A stretch of DNA of 64,000 nt from an uncultured Pseudoteredinibacter sp. (GTDB taxonomy: Bacteria > Pseudomonadota > Gammaproteobacteria > Pseudomonadales > Cellvibrionaceae). The translations under genes were made by a program, and so were the position numbers. The stretch is taken from assembly GCF_947500695.1 (NCBI RefSeq), contig NZ_CANMSS010000010.1, forward strand, positions 1 through 64,000, in the 5' to 3' direction. This document shows positions 7,653 through 17,500 of this stretch, piece by piece (the first letter of the stretch is position 1; the number at the start of each line of letters is the position of its first letter). A model generated the notes under the pieces. The model made no database searches, was not told where the DNA came from, and saw only the letters and a list, made by a program, of their open reading frames with translations.

Positions 7653-8399
7653 TTAGGAGTTGGCTTCGCGCTTAACTAGAGTTTTGCCCATAATGATGCC
7701 CACTTCAAACAGTAGCCACATCGGCAGCGCTAGCAAAAGCTGCGAGATTACATCTGGTGGGGTAAGCAGCATGCCCAATACAAAACAACCCACAATGATA
7801 TAGGGGCGTTTTTCACCTAAGCTTTCGGGTGTGCTCACGCCAGCAGATATCAAGATAAAGGTCGCGATAGGAATCTCAAACGCCAAGCCGAAGGCGAAGA
7901 AGATTTTTAAAATAAAATCCAAATAACTACCCATATCGGTCATCACCGATACGCCTTCTGGTGCCACGGATGTGAAAAAGCCAAACACCAGTGGGAACAC
8001 CGCATAATAGGCAAAGGCGATACCTGCATAAAAAAGAAATACACTGGATACAAAAATAGGCAGTGCTAGACGGCGTTCCTCTCTGTACATCGCAGGCGCG
8101 ATAAATTGCCAGACTTGATAGATCAAAAATGGCATAGAGACAAAAATCGAAACAAATAGCGTTAACTTAAAGGGGGTTAAGAAAGGTGCGGCCACCTCGG
8201 TGGCGATCATGCCTGCCCCTTCGGGTAAGAACTTTTGCAGTGGTGCGGCGACGAAGGTGTAAATATCGTTGGCAAAATAAAATAAGCCAGCAAAAACCAA
8301 CAGCACAATTAAAATACAACGTAATAAACGGTCACGTAATTCAATCAGATGCTGAACTAGTGGCTGTTCTACATCTTGGTGTTCACTGCTGTCATTCAT
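7653..8399 (-). CDS. tatC: Sec-independent protein translocase subunit TatC
   Basis: A 248-residue inner-membrane protein with six predicted helices that binds twin-arginine signal peptides. The N terminus carries the conserved HLIELRDRLLR segment, the first periplasmic loop has TEVAAPFLTPFKL, and FAFGLAFEIPIATFIL marks the fourth helix region. It overlaps tatB by 4 bp (ATGA), so translation is probably coupled. It is the last gene of the tatABC set and ends next to a palindromic hairpin. Confidence 0.97.
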   Translation of the reverse strand: MNDSSEHQDVEQPLVQHLIELRDRLLRCILIVLLVFAGLFYFANDIYTFVAAPLQKFLPEGAGMIATEVAAPFLTPFKLTLFVSIFVSMPFLIYQVWQFIAPAMYREERRLALPIFVSSVFLFYAGIAFAYYAVFPLVFGFFTSVAPEGVSVMTDMGSYLDFILKIFFAFGLAFEIPIATFILISAGVSTPESLGEKRPYIIVGCFVLGMLLTPPDVISQLLLALPMWLLFEVGIIMGKTLVKREANS

Positions 8400-8791
8400 G
8401 ATGCTGTTTTATCACTTGTCGGCTGAGGTTTTTCAGCGGCCGCTTGAGGTTCTGAGTTTAGCTCTGAGCTTGATTCTGGCTTAGCTTCATCGCTACCGAT
8501 GACAGCGCTTTGCTCCGAGGTCTTGTTAGGCTCTTCAATGTCAAGGCTTTTATTAAGTTCTGCCTCAGCTTTGGCTAAACGCTCCATAACCTCTTCATTG
8601 TGCAGTTGGCGACGAATATCATCGGCGCCAATTTGCTGTTCAATTTCTTGGCGTGTATCGCTAATGCTGCGTTTAATGCGCCCCCAGTAAAGCGCAAGCT
8701 TACGCAGGGTGCCAGGCAGGCGTTCGGGCCCAATAACGACCAGGCCCACTACGGCAATCAGCAAAAGCTCAAAAAAACCAATATCAAACAT
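8396..8791 (-). CDS. tatB: Sec-independent protein translocase subunit TatB
   Basis: A 131-residue protein with one N-terminal helix (MFDIGFFELLLIAVVGLVVIGPERLP), where the conserved glutamate and the GP hinge are visible. An amphipathic helix (LRKLALYWGRIKRSI) and a long acidic, low-complexity tail rich in S, E, A and P follow. It forms the TatBC receptor for twin-arginine substrates. It starts 5 bp after the tatA stop and overlaps tatC. Confidence 0.96.
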   Translation of the reverse strand: MFDIGFFELLLIAVVGLVVIGPERLPGTLRKLALYWGRIKRSISDTRQEIEQQIGADDIRRQLHNEEVMERLAKAEAELNKSLDIEEPNKTSEQSAVIGSDEAKPESSSELNSEPQAAAEKPQPTSDKTAS

Positions 8792-8796
8792 AAAGC

Positions 8797-9042
8797 TTAC
8801 TTTTCAGCTTTTTCGGATTCAGTTTCTTTTTCAGTGCTTACACTTTCGCTTTTATCTTGCTCGACAGATTTAGGCGCTTCTTTATCTTCGCCTTTATCTT
8901 CGTCATTCATAGCCTTTTTAAAGCCTTTAATAGCGCCGCCTAAATCTCCGCCTAAGTTCTTTAAGCGCTTAGTGCCGAACAATAGCAACACAATCACTAA
9001 AATGATCAGTAGCTGCCAAATGCTAATCCCACCTAAACCCAT
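8797..9042 (-). CDS. tatA: Sec-independent protein translocase subunit TatA
   Basis: An 81-residue pore-forming component. The helix GISIWQLLIILVIVLLLFG is followed by the conserved FGTKRL and LGGDLGGAIKGFKKA amphipathic helix, then an acidic tail of alternating E, K, S and T. AGGAAA lies 7 nt upstream of the ATG. It lies 44 bp downstream of hisE on the same strand and is probably co-transcribed with the hisIE genes. Confidence 0.96.
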   Translation of the reverse strand: MGLGGISIWQLLIILVIVLLLFGTKRLKNLGGDLGGAIKGFKKAMNDEDKGEDKEAPKSVEQDKSESVSTEKETESEKAEK

Positions 9043-9086
9043 TATCTTTTCCTCGCTCTAGAAACGCTTACTGCTAGCAGTAAAGC

Positions 9087-9425
9087 TTATTTGTTTTTAC
9101 GAGCCGCTTTTTCTTCCAAACCAGAAAGATCAAAACGACGCTCTAATTCACTAACAACAGCGCTGGCATCTTCGCCAAGATGACTAAGCATAACCAGGGT
9201 GTGAAACCACAGGTCCGCTGTTTCATAAATAAGGTCTTTATTATCACCACTGTGCTCGGCGTCTTTAGCGGCCAGCACGGTTTCGACGGCTTCTTCGCCA
9301 ACTTTTTCTAAAATCTTGTTCAAGCCTTTATGGTGCAGGCTTGCTACATAGGAGCTATTTGGATCTGCAGCCTGCTTACGCTCAGTAAGCACTTTACTTA
9401 ATTGCTCTAGTACATCGTGTGTCAT
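9087..9425 (-). CDS. hisE: Phosphoribosyl-ATP pyrophosphatase
   Basis: A 112-residue enzyme for the second step of histidine synthesis (phosphoribosyl-ATP to phosphoribosyl-AMP). It has the MazG-like helical fold signature: SYVASLHHKGLNKILEKVGEEAVE with the metal-binding EExxE pattern, then DLIYETADLWFH. It is a free-standing gene, not fused to hisI as in enterics, and lies 15 bp downstream of hisI. Confidence 0.95.
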   Translation of the reverse strand: MTHDVLEQLSKVLTERKQAADPNSSYVASLHHKGLNKILEKVGEEAVETVLAAKDAEHSGDNKDLIYETADLWFHTLVMLSHLGEDASAVVSELERRFDLSGLEEKAARKNK

Positions 9426-9440
9426 GGTTGGCCTCTGTCC

Positions 9441-9824
9441 TTACTGGTAGATATCTGAAGGATCTTTTAACACCGGATCAACGATGGCCCACTGTTCATT
9501 TTCTAAGCGGCGATAAGCGCATGATTCGCGCCCAGTATGACAGGCGATGCCACCAATTTGCTGCACCTGCATAACGATCATATCGCCATCGCAATCTAAG
9601 CGAATTTCTTCTAGCTTTTGAGTGTGCCCTGAGCTCTCGCCCTTATGCCAAAGCTTTTGACGAGAACGCGAGTAATAAACGGCCTCCTGGCGCTCTACGG
9701 TAAGCTCTAATGCTTCGCGATTCATATAAGCCATCATCAAAATGCGGCCTGTTTTGCTATCTTGGGCGATGGCGGCAACAAGGCCGTTACTGTCCCACTT
9801 AACTTCATCTAGCCAGTTGCTCAT
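9441..9824 (-). CDS. hisI: Phosphoribosyl-AMP cyclohydrolase
   Basis: A 127-residue zinc enzyme for the third step of histidine synthesis. Family motifs are WDSNGLVAAIAQD, MMAYMNREAL, RSRQKLWHKGESSGH, DCDGD with the metal aspartates, and CHTGRESCAYRR with zinc cysteines. The upstream gap of about 125 bp to ubiB contains a 6-bp GGGCGC/GCGCCC inverted repeat (9867-9889) that may be a weak hairpin. With hisE it sits beside tatABC, an arrangement also known in Pseudomonas. Confidence 0.95.
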   Translation of the reverse strand: MSNWLDEVKWDSNGLVAAIAQDSKTGRILMMAYMNREALELTVERQEAVYYSRSRQKLWHKGESSGHTQKLEEIRLDCDGDMIVMQVQQIGGIACHTGRESCAYRRLENEQWAIVDPVLKDPSDIYQ

Positions 9825-9949
9825 TGTTAAACCTTATTGCCGGCTGTTTGCTATGTTTTACTATGAGGGCGCATTATTGCATAGCGCCCGTCTCGGCTAA
9901 AGCTAGTGGCGAAGCCTTAACGAAAGTTTAAAGCTGGCGCCAACAGGGC

Positions 9950-11539
9950 CTAACGATGCCAGAGTAGGGCGAGGCCAACTACTGCCAAAAGTAACGATTG
10001 ATACGACCAAGCAGCGAGCGCCGGTCCCGCCGCCATTAATAAGCAGGCGGTGCCCATAATAGGCCACAAATAACGGCCTTGGCGTGTCTTAGGCTCTGGC
10101 TTTACGATGTTCTGGGTGGCTGGTCGCAAGCGCTGTCTTTCTAGGTTCTCATAGATCAGCTCAGGGATCTCGGGGAACTTCTCCATCCATTCTGGGGCGT
10201 AGCGCTTAAACTGCTGCCATAGTGCTTTTGGTGCAAAGCGATCCTTTAACCAGCGCTCAAGATAGGGGTGGGCCGTGCTCCATAGATCCAGATCGGGGTA
10301 GAGCTGGCGACCAAGGCCTTCAATATTAAGAAGGGTTTTTTGCAGTAGTACCAGCTGTGGTTGTACCTGCATATCAAAGCGGCGGGCGGTTTGGAAAAGC
10401 TGGATCAGCACCTGACCAAAAGAGATTTCTGCCAAAGGCTTTTCAAAAATAGGTTCGCATACACTGCGAATGGCATTTTCAAACTCTCCAATTGGGGTGT
10501 CGGCCGGTACCCAGCCACATTGCACATGCAGCTCGGCGACTTGGCGATAATCGCGGCGGAAGATGGCCAGCATATTACGAGCGAGGTAGTACTGATCTTC
10601 GCGATTTAAACTGCCCACAATGGCCATATCGACGGCGATATATTTAGGCTGCTTCGGGTTTTCTCTGGCAACAAAAATATTTCCCGGGTGCATATCGGCA
10701 TGGAAAAAATTATCTTCAAAAACCTGTCGAAAGAAGATGTCTACACCGCGCTCGGCCAAGCGCTTCATATCGGTATTCTGCGCTTCTAGCTGCTCGATAT
10801 CGGTGACCGGAATGCCATAAATGCGCTCCATGACCATCACATTCTGACGGCAAAACTCCCAGTGCACCTTGGGTACATAAAGTATCGGTGAGTTTTCAAA
10901 ATTACGGCGCAGCTGGCAGGCATTGGCGGCCTCCATCTGCAGATTGAGCTCATTTAAGATGGTATGTTGATAGTCTTCTACTACCTCAACAGGACGCAAA
11001 CGGCGGCCATCTGCACTGAAGCGTTCCACTAGGCTTGCTAGGCGAAATAGTAAGGCAATGTCTTCATTGATAGTGTTTTCAATACCAGGTCGTACTGCTT
11101 TAACGACGACTTCTTCACCGCTTTTTAACTTTGCCGTGTGTACCTGGGCCACCGAGGCGGAGGCGAGTGGCTCGGCAGAGAACTCTGCAAATAACTCTTC
11201 GACCGGCTGGCCCAGAGAGCTTTCAACAATCTTTTGAAATTCAGCTTGGTTAAAGGGCGCCACATTGTCTTGCAGGTGGTTTAGCTCTTTAACGATATCT
11301 TGCGGGACCAAGTCTGGGCGCGTAGATAGCAGCTGACCAAACTTTACAAAGATGGGGCCTAGCTCTTCTAGGGCATGACGCAGGCGTTGCCCGCGGCTCA
11401 ACTCGCCTTTAGGAAACAGCCATAGCAAAGGCTTTGCACTGCGCAACCACCAGGGTTGTTGTGCGCTATCGAGCAGTAAATCTAAGCGATAGCGGGCGCC
11501 AACGCGGATAATCTTCAAAAGGCGAAACAGTGCCGTCAT
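9950..11539 (-). CDS. ubiB: Ubiquinone biosynthesis kinase-like protein UbiB
   Basis: A 529-residue protein of the ABC1/ADCK/UbiB atypical kinase family, needed for coenzyme Q synthesis. The hallmark KxGQ motif is FVKFGQLLSTRPDLVP near residue 73. The alanine-rich nucleotide loop (PLASASVAQVHTA) and the HADMHPGNIF catalytic-type motif with the following DMAIVG (the DFG counterpart) are intact. Two hydrophobic segments lie at the C terminus (from about residue 490), consistent with inner-membrane anchoring. It overlaps ubiJ by 4 bp. Confidence 0.96.
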   Translation of the reverse strand: MTALFRLLKIIRVGARYRLDLLLDSAQQPWWLRSAKPLLWLFPKGELSRGQRLRHALEELGPIFVKFGQLLSTRPDLVPQDIVKELNHLQDNVAPFNQAEFQKIVESSLGQPVEELFAEFSAEPLASASVAQVHTAKLKSGEEVVVKAVRPGIENTINEDIALLFRLASLVERFSADGRRLRPVEVVEDYQHTILNELNLQMEAANACQLRRNFENSPILYVPKVHWEFCRQNVMVMERIYGIPVTDIEQLEAQNTDMKRLAERGVDIFFRQVFEDNFFHADMHPGNIFVARENPKQPKYIAVDMAIVGSLNREDQYYLARNMLAIFRRDYRQVAELHVQCGWVPADTPIGEFENAIRSVCEPIFEKPLAEISFGQVLIQLFQTARRFDMQVQPQLVLLQKTLLNIEGLGRQLYPDLDLWSTAHPYLERWLKDRFAPKALWQQFKRYAPEWMEKFPEIPELIYENLERQRLRPATQNIVKPEPKTRQGRYLWPIMGTACLLMAAGPALAAWSYQSLLLAVVGLALLWHR

Positions 11540-12186
11540 TCGGGTTGGTTTCCTTGCTTAGCGGCGCTCAGGGCCGCTTCCAGGCTGTGCTGAAACTTGG
11601 CTACTTTAGCGGCCAGTCGCTCGCCGTCATCACGTAGCTGATCTACCGCCTGATTAAAATCTTCTTGTTCATAAGGGTGTGGAGTAGCACGCAGCTCTTC
11701 GCTAAGGGCTTCACCGCTGCGTTGCCATACACTGGCTTCGCGTTCGCGCCAGAAGCTCATGCCTTTTCGCACTAGGCCCGCTAGGCTGGGGCCTGCGACA
11801 TCGCCAAGCAGTTGGCTTAAGGGTTCTTCCCAGTCGATGTCTAAATCTTTGGCGATACCCTGTAGGTCTACTAACAAGCCAGTGCTGCCAAAGACTTGTA
11901 CGCCGCTGTTGGCCAAGCTGTGCTGGGAGGATAGTCCTAAGTTGGCGAGTGCCATGGCGCTGCCTTTGAGCTGGCAGTCTATTTGGCCTTCATAATGCTG
12001 TCGCAGTTGAACCTGGCCGCCGTCTATGAGTACAAAGGCCGTGATAGTTGGCCCCTGACAGCAAATCTGCAGGGTTTTTGCACCGAGCTTGCGCAGCTTT
12101 TGTTGGCTGCCTGGGTCATAGTTTAAGGCGCTATTGATCATGCGCTCTAAACTGGCGAATGCGGCTGTGCTTAGGGTTGGGTCCAT
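11536..12186 (-). CDS. ubiJ: Ubiquinone biosynthesis accessory factor UbiJ
   Basis: A 216-residue cytoplasmic protein with an N-terminal SCP2 lipid-binding domain (about residues 10-110) and a C-terminal helical region ending in a coiled coil (QLRDDGERLAAKVAKFQHSLE). UbiJ acts with UbiK as a scaffold that binds ubiquinone intermediates. Its position between ubiE and ubiB, with a 13-bp gap after ubiE and a 4-bp overlap with ubiB, is the usual gammaproteobacterial arrangement and supports the call. Confidence 0.92.
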   Translation of the reverse strand: MDPTLSTAAFASLERMINSALNYDPGSQQKLRKLGAKTLQICCQGPTITAFVLIDGGQVQLRQHYEGQIDCQLKGSAMALANLGLSSQHSLANSGVQVFGSTGLLVDLQGIAKDLDIDWEEPLSQLLGDVAGPSLAGLVRKGMSFWREREASVWQRSGEALSEELRATPHPYEQEDFNQAVDQLRDDGERLAAKVAKFQHSLEAALSAAKQGNQPE

Positions 12187-12199
12187 GCTAAAAGCTCGC

Positions 12200-12961
12200 T
12201 TAGGGCTTAATGCCTTTGTGCAGCGCTACAATGCCGCCAGTCATGTTGTGATATTCGCAGGCTGCAAAGCCGGCATTACTCATCATGTCTTTTAGGGTAT
12301 TCTGGTCTGGGTGCATGCGGATAGATTCTGCTAAGTAGCGGTAGCTATCGGCATCATCAGTGATCAAGCGGCCCATGGTCGGCAAAAAGGCGAAAGAGTA
12401 GGCGTCATAGGCCTTTTCCAGTAATGGATTACCTGGCTTGGAAAACTCTAAAACCAGCAACCGGCCGCCGGGCTTCAATACGCGCAGCATAGAGCGTAAA
12501 GCTAGGTCTTTATCGGTTACATTGCGCAGGCCAAAGGCGATGGTGATGCAATCAAAGGTGTTATCAGCAAAGGGCAGAAATTGAGCGTCCGCTTGGGAGA
12601 CCTGTACATTGCCTGCAACACCTTTATCGATCAGCTTATCGCGGCCAACTTTCAACATAGAGTCATTGATGTCGGCCAGTACAACTTGGCCTTCCGGGCC
12701 CACTAGGCGGCTGAACTTAAGGGTTAAATCGCCAGTGCCACCGGCAATATCTAATACCTTTTGGCCTGCGCGTACGCCGGAAAGCTCGATGGTGTAGCGC
12801 TTCCACAGGCGGTGGACGCCACCTGACATCAAGTCGTTCATCAAGTCATATTTTGCGGCTACAGAATGGAATACATCGGCTACTCGACCGGCTTTTTCGC
12901 CTTTGTCGACGGTTTCATAACCAAAGTGGGTGGTTTCCTGCTCTTGTTTGTGCTCGCTCAT
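12200..12961 (-). CDS. ubiE: Ubiquinone/menaquinone C-methyltransferase UbiE
   Basis: A 253-residue SAM-dependent methyltransferase that carries out the C-methylation step in quinone synthesis. Signature stretches are VFHSVAAKYDLMNDLMSGGVHRLWK, the SAM motif VLDIAGGTGDLT, and FDCITIAFGLRNVTDK. The conserved C terminus NMTGGIVALHKGIKP is present. It begins the minus-strand ubiE-ubiJ-ubiB set and may also lead the downstream his-tat genes. Confidence 0.97.
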   Translation of the reverse strand: MSEHKQEQETTHFGYETVDKGEKAGRVADVFHSVAAKYDLMNDLMSGGVHRLWKRYTIELSGVRAGQKVLDIAGGTGDLTLKFSRLVGPEGQVVLADINDSMLKVGRDKLIDKGVAGNVQVSQADAQFLPFADNTFDCITIAFGLRNVTDKDLALRSMLRVLKPGGRLLVLEFSKPGNPLLEKAYDAYSFAFLPTMGRLITDDADSYRYLAESIRMHPDQNTLKDMMSNAGFAACEYHNMTGGIVALHKGIKP

Positions 12962-13067
12962 AATGCCCGATTCGCTAGAAATTTAGTCGGCCGCTATTTT
13001 ACAGGCTGGAGCTGTAAATGCCATGTTTGAGAGGCCAAGCTAGACTGAGCTGGGTCAAGGGAATGTT

Positions 13068-13125
13068 AGGTGTGAGACGAAAGGCGAGAGAGGTTAGAGG
13101 TGAGACGAGAGGGTGTGGGTGTATG
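13068..13125 (+). repeat. Purine-rich degenerate repeat upstream of the desaturase
   Basis: In the 282-bp gap between ubiE and the desaturase gene, GTGAGACGAAAGG and GTGAGACGAGAGGG lie about 30 bp apart in a G/A-rich tract with further GAGAG and GGTTAGAGG pieces. It looks like slipped-strand simple sequence. No coding or RNA signal is evident. Confidence 0.4.
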
Positions 13126-13243
13126 GGGTAGGCTGCTGTCGGGTAAATTGCCGGTAATTTATGCGATCCCGTCGCAATCTGGGTGCTGCTGTTGCGAAAT
13201 GGTTTATACTTCAGCTCAGATCAAGTTGTATTTAAGGTAAATT

Positions 13244-14494
13244 ATGTCGCAGCCTGCCAACCAGCATAGACCTGCCCCTATCTATAGCCGCTTTCGGGAC
13301 GTTTTCGAAGCTGGCTTTAAGATCGATTGGGTTACTGCCAGCTTTCTAAGTATTACCCATGTCTTAGCGCTAATCGCCACACCTTTCGCCTACTTCTTTG
13401 CCCCAGAAGGTTTGTGGGTTTGGATGTTGGCGTGGACCATTTTGCACGCCTTAATTGGTAGCCTATCCACCACCGTTTACAGTCATCGCCTAATTGCCCA
13501 TGGTGCTGCCCGCATGGTGAGCTGGCCGGTACATATCCTGTTTGGTTTTATTGGCCAAGTGATGGCCGTACAGGGGCCTGTTCGTCGCTGGGCAGCTATG
13601 CACATTATTCATCATGGTGTGGATCGCAATGGCCAGCATCAGCGTGATCCTTACAGTGCAACCTGGTTCCCAGATGCTTGGCGCAATTTCGCCTGGTCCC
13701 ATATGCTGACTTATTACTTTAAGCACCCCGAAGACGAAATGATCGAGCGCGCCTATCAAAGTAAGAATCATCCGGCATTGGTTTGGCAAGAGAAGCTCTA
13801 CATCCCATTGCTGGTGTTGTTGAATTTCTTAGTGCCAATGGCTTTGGGTTTATATCTTGCGGGCTTTGTTGGCATGCTGTGCATGATGATGGCCGGTATC
13901 GCTGGTTTTGTATTGGCACAGCACAATACTTGGACGGTAAACAGCGTAACCCATATGTGGGGCTTTACTCCTGGTGCTTTCAGCTCGGCCGTAAACAACT
14001 ATATTTGGCTAGGGCCTTTGGGCGAAGGCAATCACCACGCCGACCACCATGATTTTGCACGCGATTATCGCAACGGCTTTGGCATCAGCGGTTGGCTATT
14101 GGATCCAACTCGTTATGTGATTTTAGGCTTGCGTGCTATCGGTTTGGTAAAAGGTTTACACCGCGCCAATAAACGCCAAGAGGCTGAAATTTTAGCCCGT
14201 CGTAAATTAATTCAAGCCCAGACCGATACCAAAACTGCACGTTGGCAAGCTTGGGAGGATAAGTTGGAATTTCTAAAAGGCGAGTGGCTGGAAGCTGCCC
14301 AGCGCTTTGAACAATTTAAGCAGCGTAAAAGTCAGCTGAAATTACAGCTTAAAAGCGCCAGCTTGCCGAAAATTGAATTTCGTGAAAAGCTTGAATTGCT
14401 AAAAGCAGAAATGGAAGTGGCTCGTCGAGCGATGCGAGCTCGCCGTCAAGCATTCTTAGATGCCTTGTTTGAGATGCGAGCTTTGCCAGCTTAA
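13244..14494 (+). CDS. Membrane fatty acid desaturase with coiled-coil tail
   Basis: A 416-residue acyl-CoA (or acyl-lipid) desaturase of the delta-9 type. It is an integral inner-membrane di-iron enzyme that introduces a double bond into fatty acyl chains. Three histidine boxes are visible: SHRLIAH (near residue 83), HIIHHGVD (near 122) and EGNHHADHH (near 262). About four to six hydrophobic segments surround them. From about residue 305 the protein continues as a charged coiled coil rich in K, E, R and Q of roughly 110 residues. AAGGTAA precedes the ATG. It is monocistronic and ends at a strong bidirectional hairpin. Confidence 0.9.
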   Translation: MSQPANQHRPAPIYSRFRDVFEAGFKIDWVTASFLSITHVLALIATPFAYFFAPEGLWVWMLAWTILHALIGSLSTTVYSHRLIAHGAARMVSWPVHILFGFIGQVMAVQGPVRRWAAMHIIHHGVDRNGQHQRDPYSATWFPDAWRNFAWSHMLTYYFKHPEDEMIERAYQSKNHPALVWQEKLYIPLLVLLNFLVPMALGLYLAGFVGMLCMMMAGIAGFVLAQHNTWTVNSVTHMWGFTPGAFSSAVNNYIWLGPLGEGNHHADHHDFARDYRNGFGISGWLLDPTRYVILGLRAIGLVKGLHRANKRQEAEILARRKLIQAQTDTKTARWQAWEDKLEFLKGEWLEAAQRFEQFKQRKSQLKLQLKSASLPKIEFREKLELLKAEMEVARRAMRARRQAFLDALFEMRALPA

Positions 14495-14514
14495 TTTCTC
14501 AGTTTAAACGTTCT

Positions 14515-14556
14515 AGCTAAAAAGGGTTGAAGTGTAAGCTTCAACCCTTTTTAGCT
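14515..14556. terminator. Bidirectional intrinsic terminator
   Basis: Perfect 18-bp arms (14515-14532 and 14539-14556) around a 6-nt loop. The stem core GGGTTGAAG is flanked by A-tracts on the left and T-tracts on the right, so it works in both directions. The right arm overlaps the stop codon of the convergent GGDEF/EAL gene. Confidence 0.9.
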
Positions 14557-17500
14557 CCTAGGGCTTAGCATTTCGTCATTCTTACTGTGTAGTAGCTGCT
14601 TGAATAATTCGCTATTGGATAAATCTTCTGCGCTCATTGGTTTGGCATACCAGTACCCTTGACCGCAGTGGCAATTTAGCTGCTTAAGTTTATTGTGATC
14701 CTCTTGGGTCTCGACGCCTTCGGCTACAACATTCAAGCCCAAATTCTTTGCAAGCTCAATGATCGCCTTTACTACACTAAGTTGCTTTTGATCTTTGAGC
14801 ATATTTTTTACAAAAGATTGATCAATTTTCAGCGTGTCGATTGGAAGCTCGGTTAGATAGGATAGAGACGAATATCCAGTGCCGAAATCGTCAACAGAAA
14901 TATGATGCCCCATGGTTCGTAGCTGGCTGAGTTTTGTAACCGAGTCGCTCTTATTGGCCATCAGTATGCTTTCTGTAATTTCAAATTCGATTGCGCTTGC
15001 TTTGCAGTCGTATTGCGAGAAAACATCCTTTACGGCCTGAATAAAATTATCTTGGGAAAGTTGATGGGCAGATACATTAACGGCAATGCTTAAATCTCTT
15101 ATGCCGGCATGTTTCCAACTCTCCAGAAGTTGGCAAGATTCATGCAGTACTTGTAAACCAATTTTTACGATGGCCCCGGTTTTTTCTGCGGCATCAATAA
15201 ATACCCCCGGCATAATGATATCGGTGTTAGGTTTGTACCAGCGTACCAAAGCTTCAACACCAATCATTTCACCAGATTGCATACAAATCTTGGGCTGAAA
15301 GTGTGGTTTAAACTCCTTGTTTCTTACAGCCTGGCGTATCTCAGATTCCAGCTTGAGTGCAGTTCGCAGGCTGGAACTCATTTCAGCAGAAAAATAACTG
15401 TAGCGCCCCCCACCTTTTGATTTTGCAGAGTGTCTAGCAGCATCAGCTTTTTTAATAAGGTCCTCAGAGTCACTACTGTCATCTGGGTAGATGGCGATGC
15501 CTATGCTTAGAGAAACAAAGACTTCTTTGCCATCTAGAATCATGGCCTGCTCGGCACTGTTGATAAGTCGGTCAGAGATTTCGCCGAGTAACTCGTTTGA
15601 TTGTATATTTTCAATGATGGCCACAAATTCATCGCTGCCCAGTCTGCATAGGGAATCCTGTGGTCTCAAGGTCTGGCTGAGTTTATTGCCAAGCTCATGC
15701 AGCAATTTGTCACCATGCTGGTAGCTGAGCGAGTCGTTAATGGTTTTGAAGCGGTCTACATCAAAATAGAGTATGCCGAATTTGTTACGAGTAATGTGAT
15801 GATAATTATTGATCGCCGATTTTAGTTTTTCTCTAAACAAGTTGCGATTGGCAAGGCCTGTCAAACTATCGTAGTTTGACATAGTTTCAAGTTCTTTCTC
15901 GTATTTTATCTGGGAGCTGATGTCGCTAAGAACAACCATATAAAGCGGGCGCTCATACTCATAGCCTTCAATGGCTGAGCCGGTAAAGGATAGGGGGATG
16001 TCATTACCCTTGCTGTCTTTACACCAGCTTTTGCCTTGGCTTACGCCGTTTTCTATAAGCTCCTGCCATATTTGGCTGTATTCAAAATCTGATACTTTAG
16101 TCGAGCGGCAGCGAGTCAGCGCATGTGGAGAGCTTCCGATTAAGGTTTTAAAAGATGCATTGCTATTTAAAATTCGACTTCGTGAATCGACAACACAAAA
16201 CCCTTCGGCGGCACTTTCGAAGGCCTTTGCATATAGACGAATCTGCGATTCGGACTTTCTTTCGCTGCGCTTTTTGTCCCAACGCAGGTAGAGAATAAGA
16301 CCAAGGATGGCAAAACAAAGCAAGCTGTATATGGCATAAGCTGGCCTCGATTTCCAGAATGGTGCGGCTACAAAAATACTGGCGTGGCTAACGTTTTGTT
16401 TGTTCCAAATGCTGCGAAGTTCAAATGTGTAACGGCCTGGTTCCAAACCGGAAAAAATAGCGGTGTGTGATGAAGCTTTTACCCAACGCGGGCTGCGCCC
16501 AATCAGGCGGAATTCCTCCGACAATACTGAGCGCGAGGAAGAATTAAGGTTTGAGAAGTTTACCGTTAATGTCTGCTCATTCGCGGCAAGCCGAATCTCG
16601 CTGTCAGGCTTAAAGTTGGCGCGAAGATTCTGTTCATTGTTCAGGATTTCATAGGAAACAATTCGACTGGCTTGGGTATCACCAGAAGGTAACCTGTTAT
16701 CTGTATCTAGGGAGAATATTTCTCCAGCTTCTGAAAAAAGCAGTGTCCCCGAGTGGCTGGTGGCTAGTATCTGTGTTGATGGTTTACGAGGGAATCCACG
16801 GCTGATGTCGAAACGCTTACTAATCTCTCCTGAGTGACTGACTTGATAGATTCGCTCGCCGGTAGCATTGTTTAACCAGATTGAATCCTGTGCTGTAGAA
16901 ACGTTGTAAATAATTTCCTTATCGAGCTCCGGGAAATTCTGTGTAGATGTAATGCTAATCAAGCTTCCCTGTCTTCTAAGGTTTAGTTTTAATAAGCCGT
17001 CGCCTGGGATCCACAGGGCATCTTGATAAATTGATATGCGGGAGCCATTTATGATGTTGGAGCTATCAATAGCCAGTTTTTCAAAGCGATTTTCATCAAC
17101 GTTATAGTAAAAAACCGCATCGCTGGTAGATAGCCAAGTCCCCCATTCTGGGTCGCTGTATATATGAGCGCCTAGTAAAGTAGAGACGGTGGGCAGCTGA
17201 TAGCTTTGGCTTTGGCCATCGCTATGTCGATAGACCTCATTTTCCGTGTTAAACCAAAGCCCGGTTTTCGCAGAGTAGCTCATGTTACTAATCGGGAGAT
17301 CGCTGAATTTTAGGCTTGAACGATTTTCAAAATCTAAAAGAAAAGCGCCTTGGTTACGAGTGCTTATGTATATGTTGTGTTCATCAATAGCGGTGAAGGA
17401 TTGAATGGGCATCCCGGTGTTGTAGGAGCGAATACTGTTGTTGCTAAGATCCAAGAGGTAAACGTGTGAGCTGTTCCTGAACCCCAGCCAGACGAATCTA

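Noticed and set aside
8600..9061. Plus-strand open frame of 153 codons across tatA and tatB
   Set aside because: It is antisense to two clear tat genes with good ribosome sites and family motifs; its composition reflects their complement.
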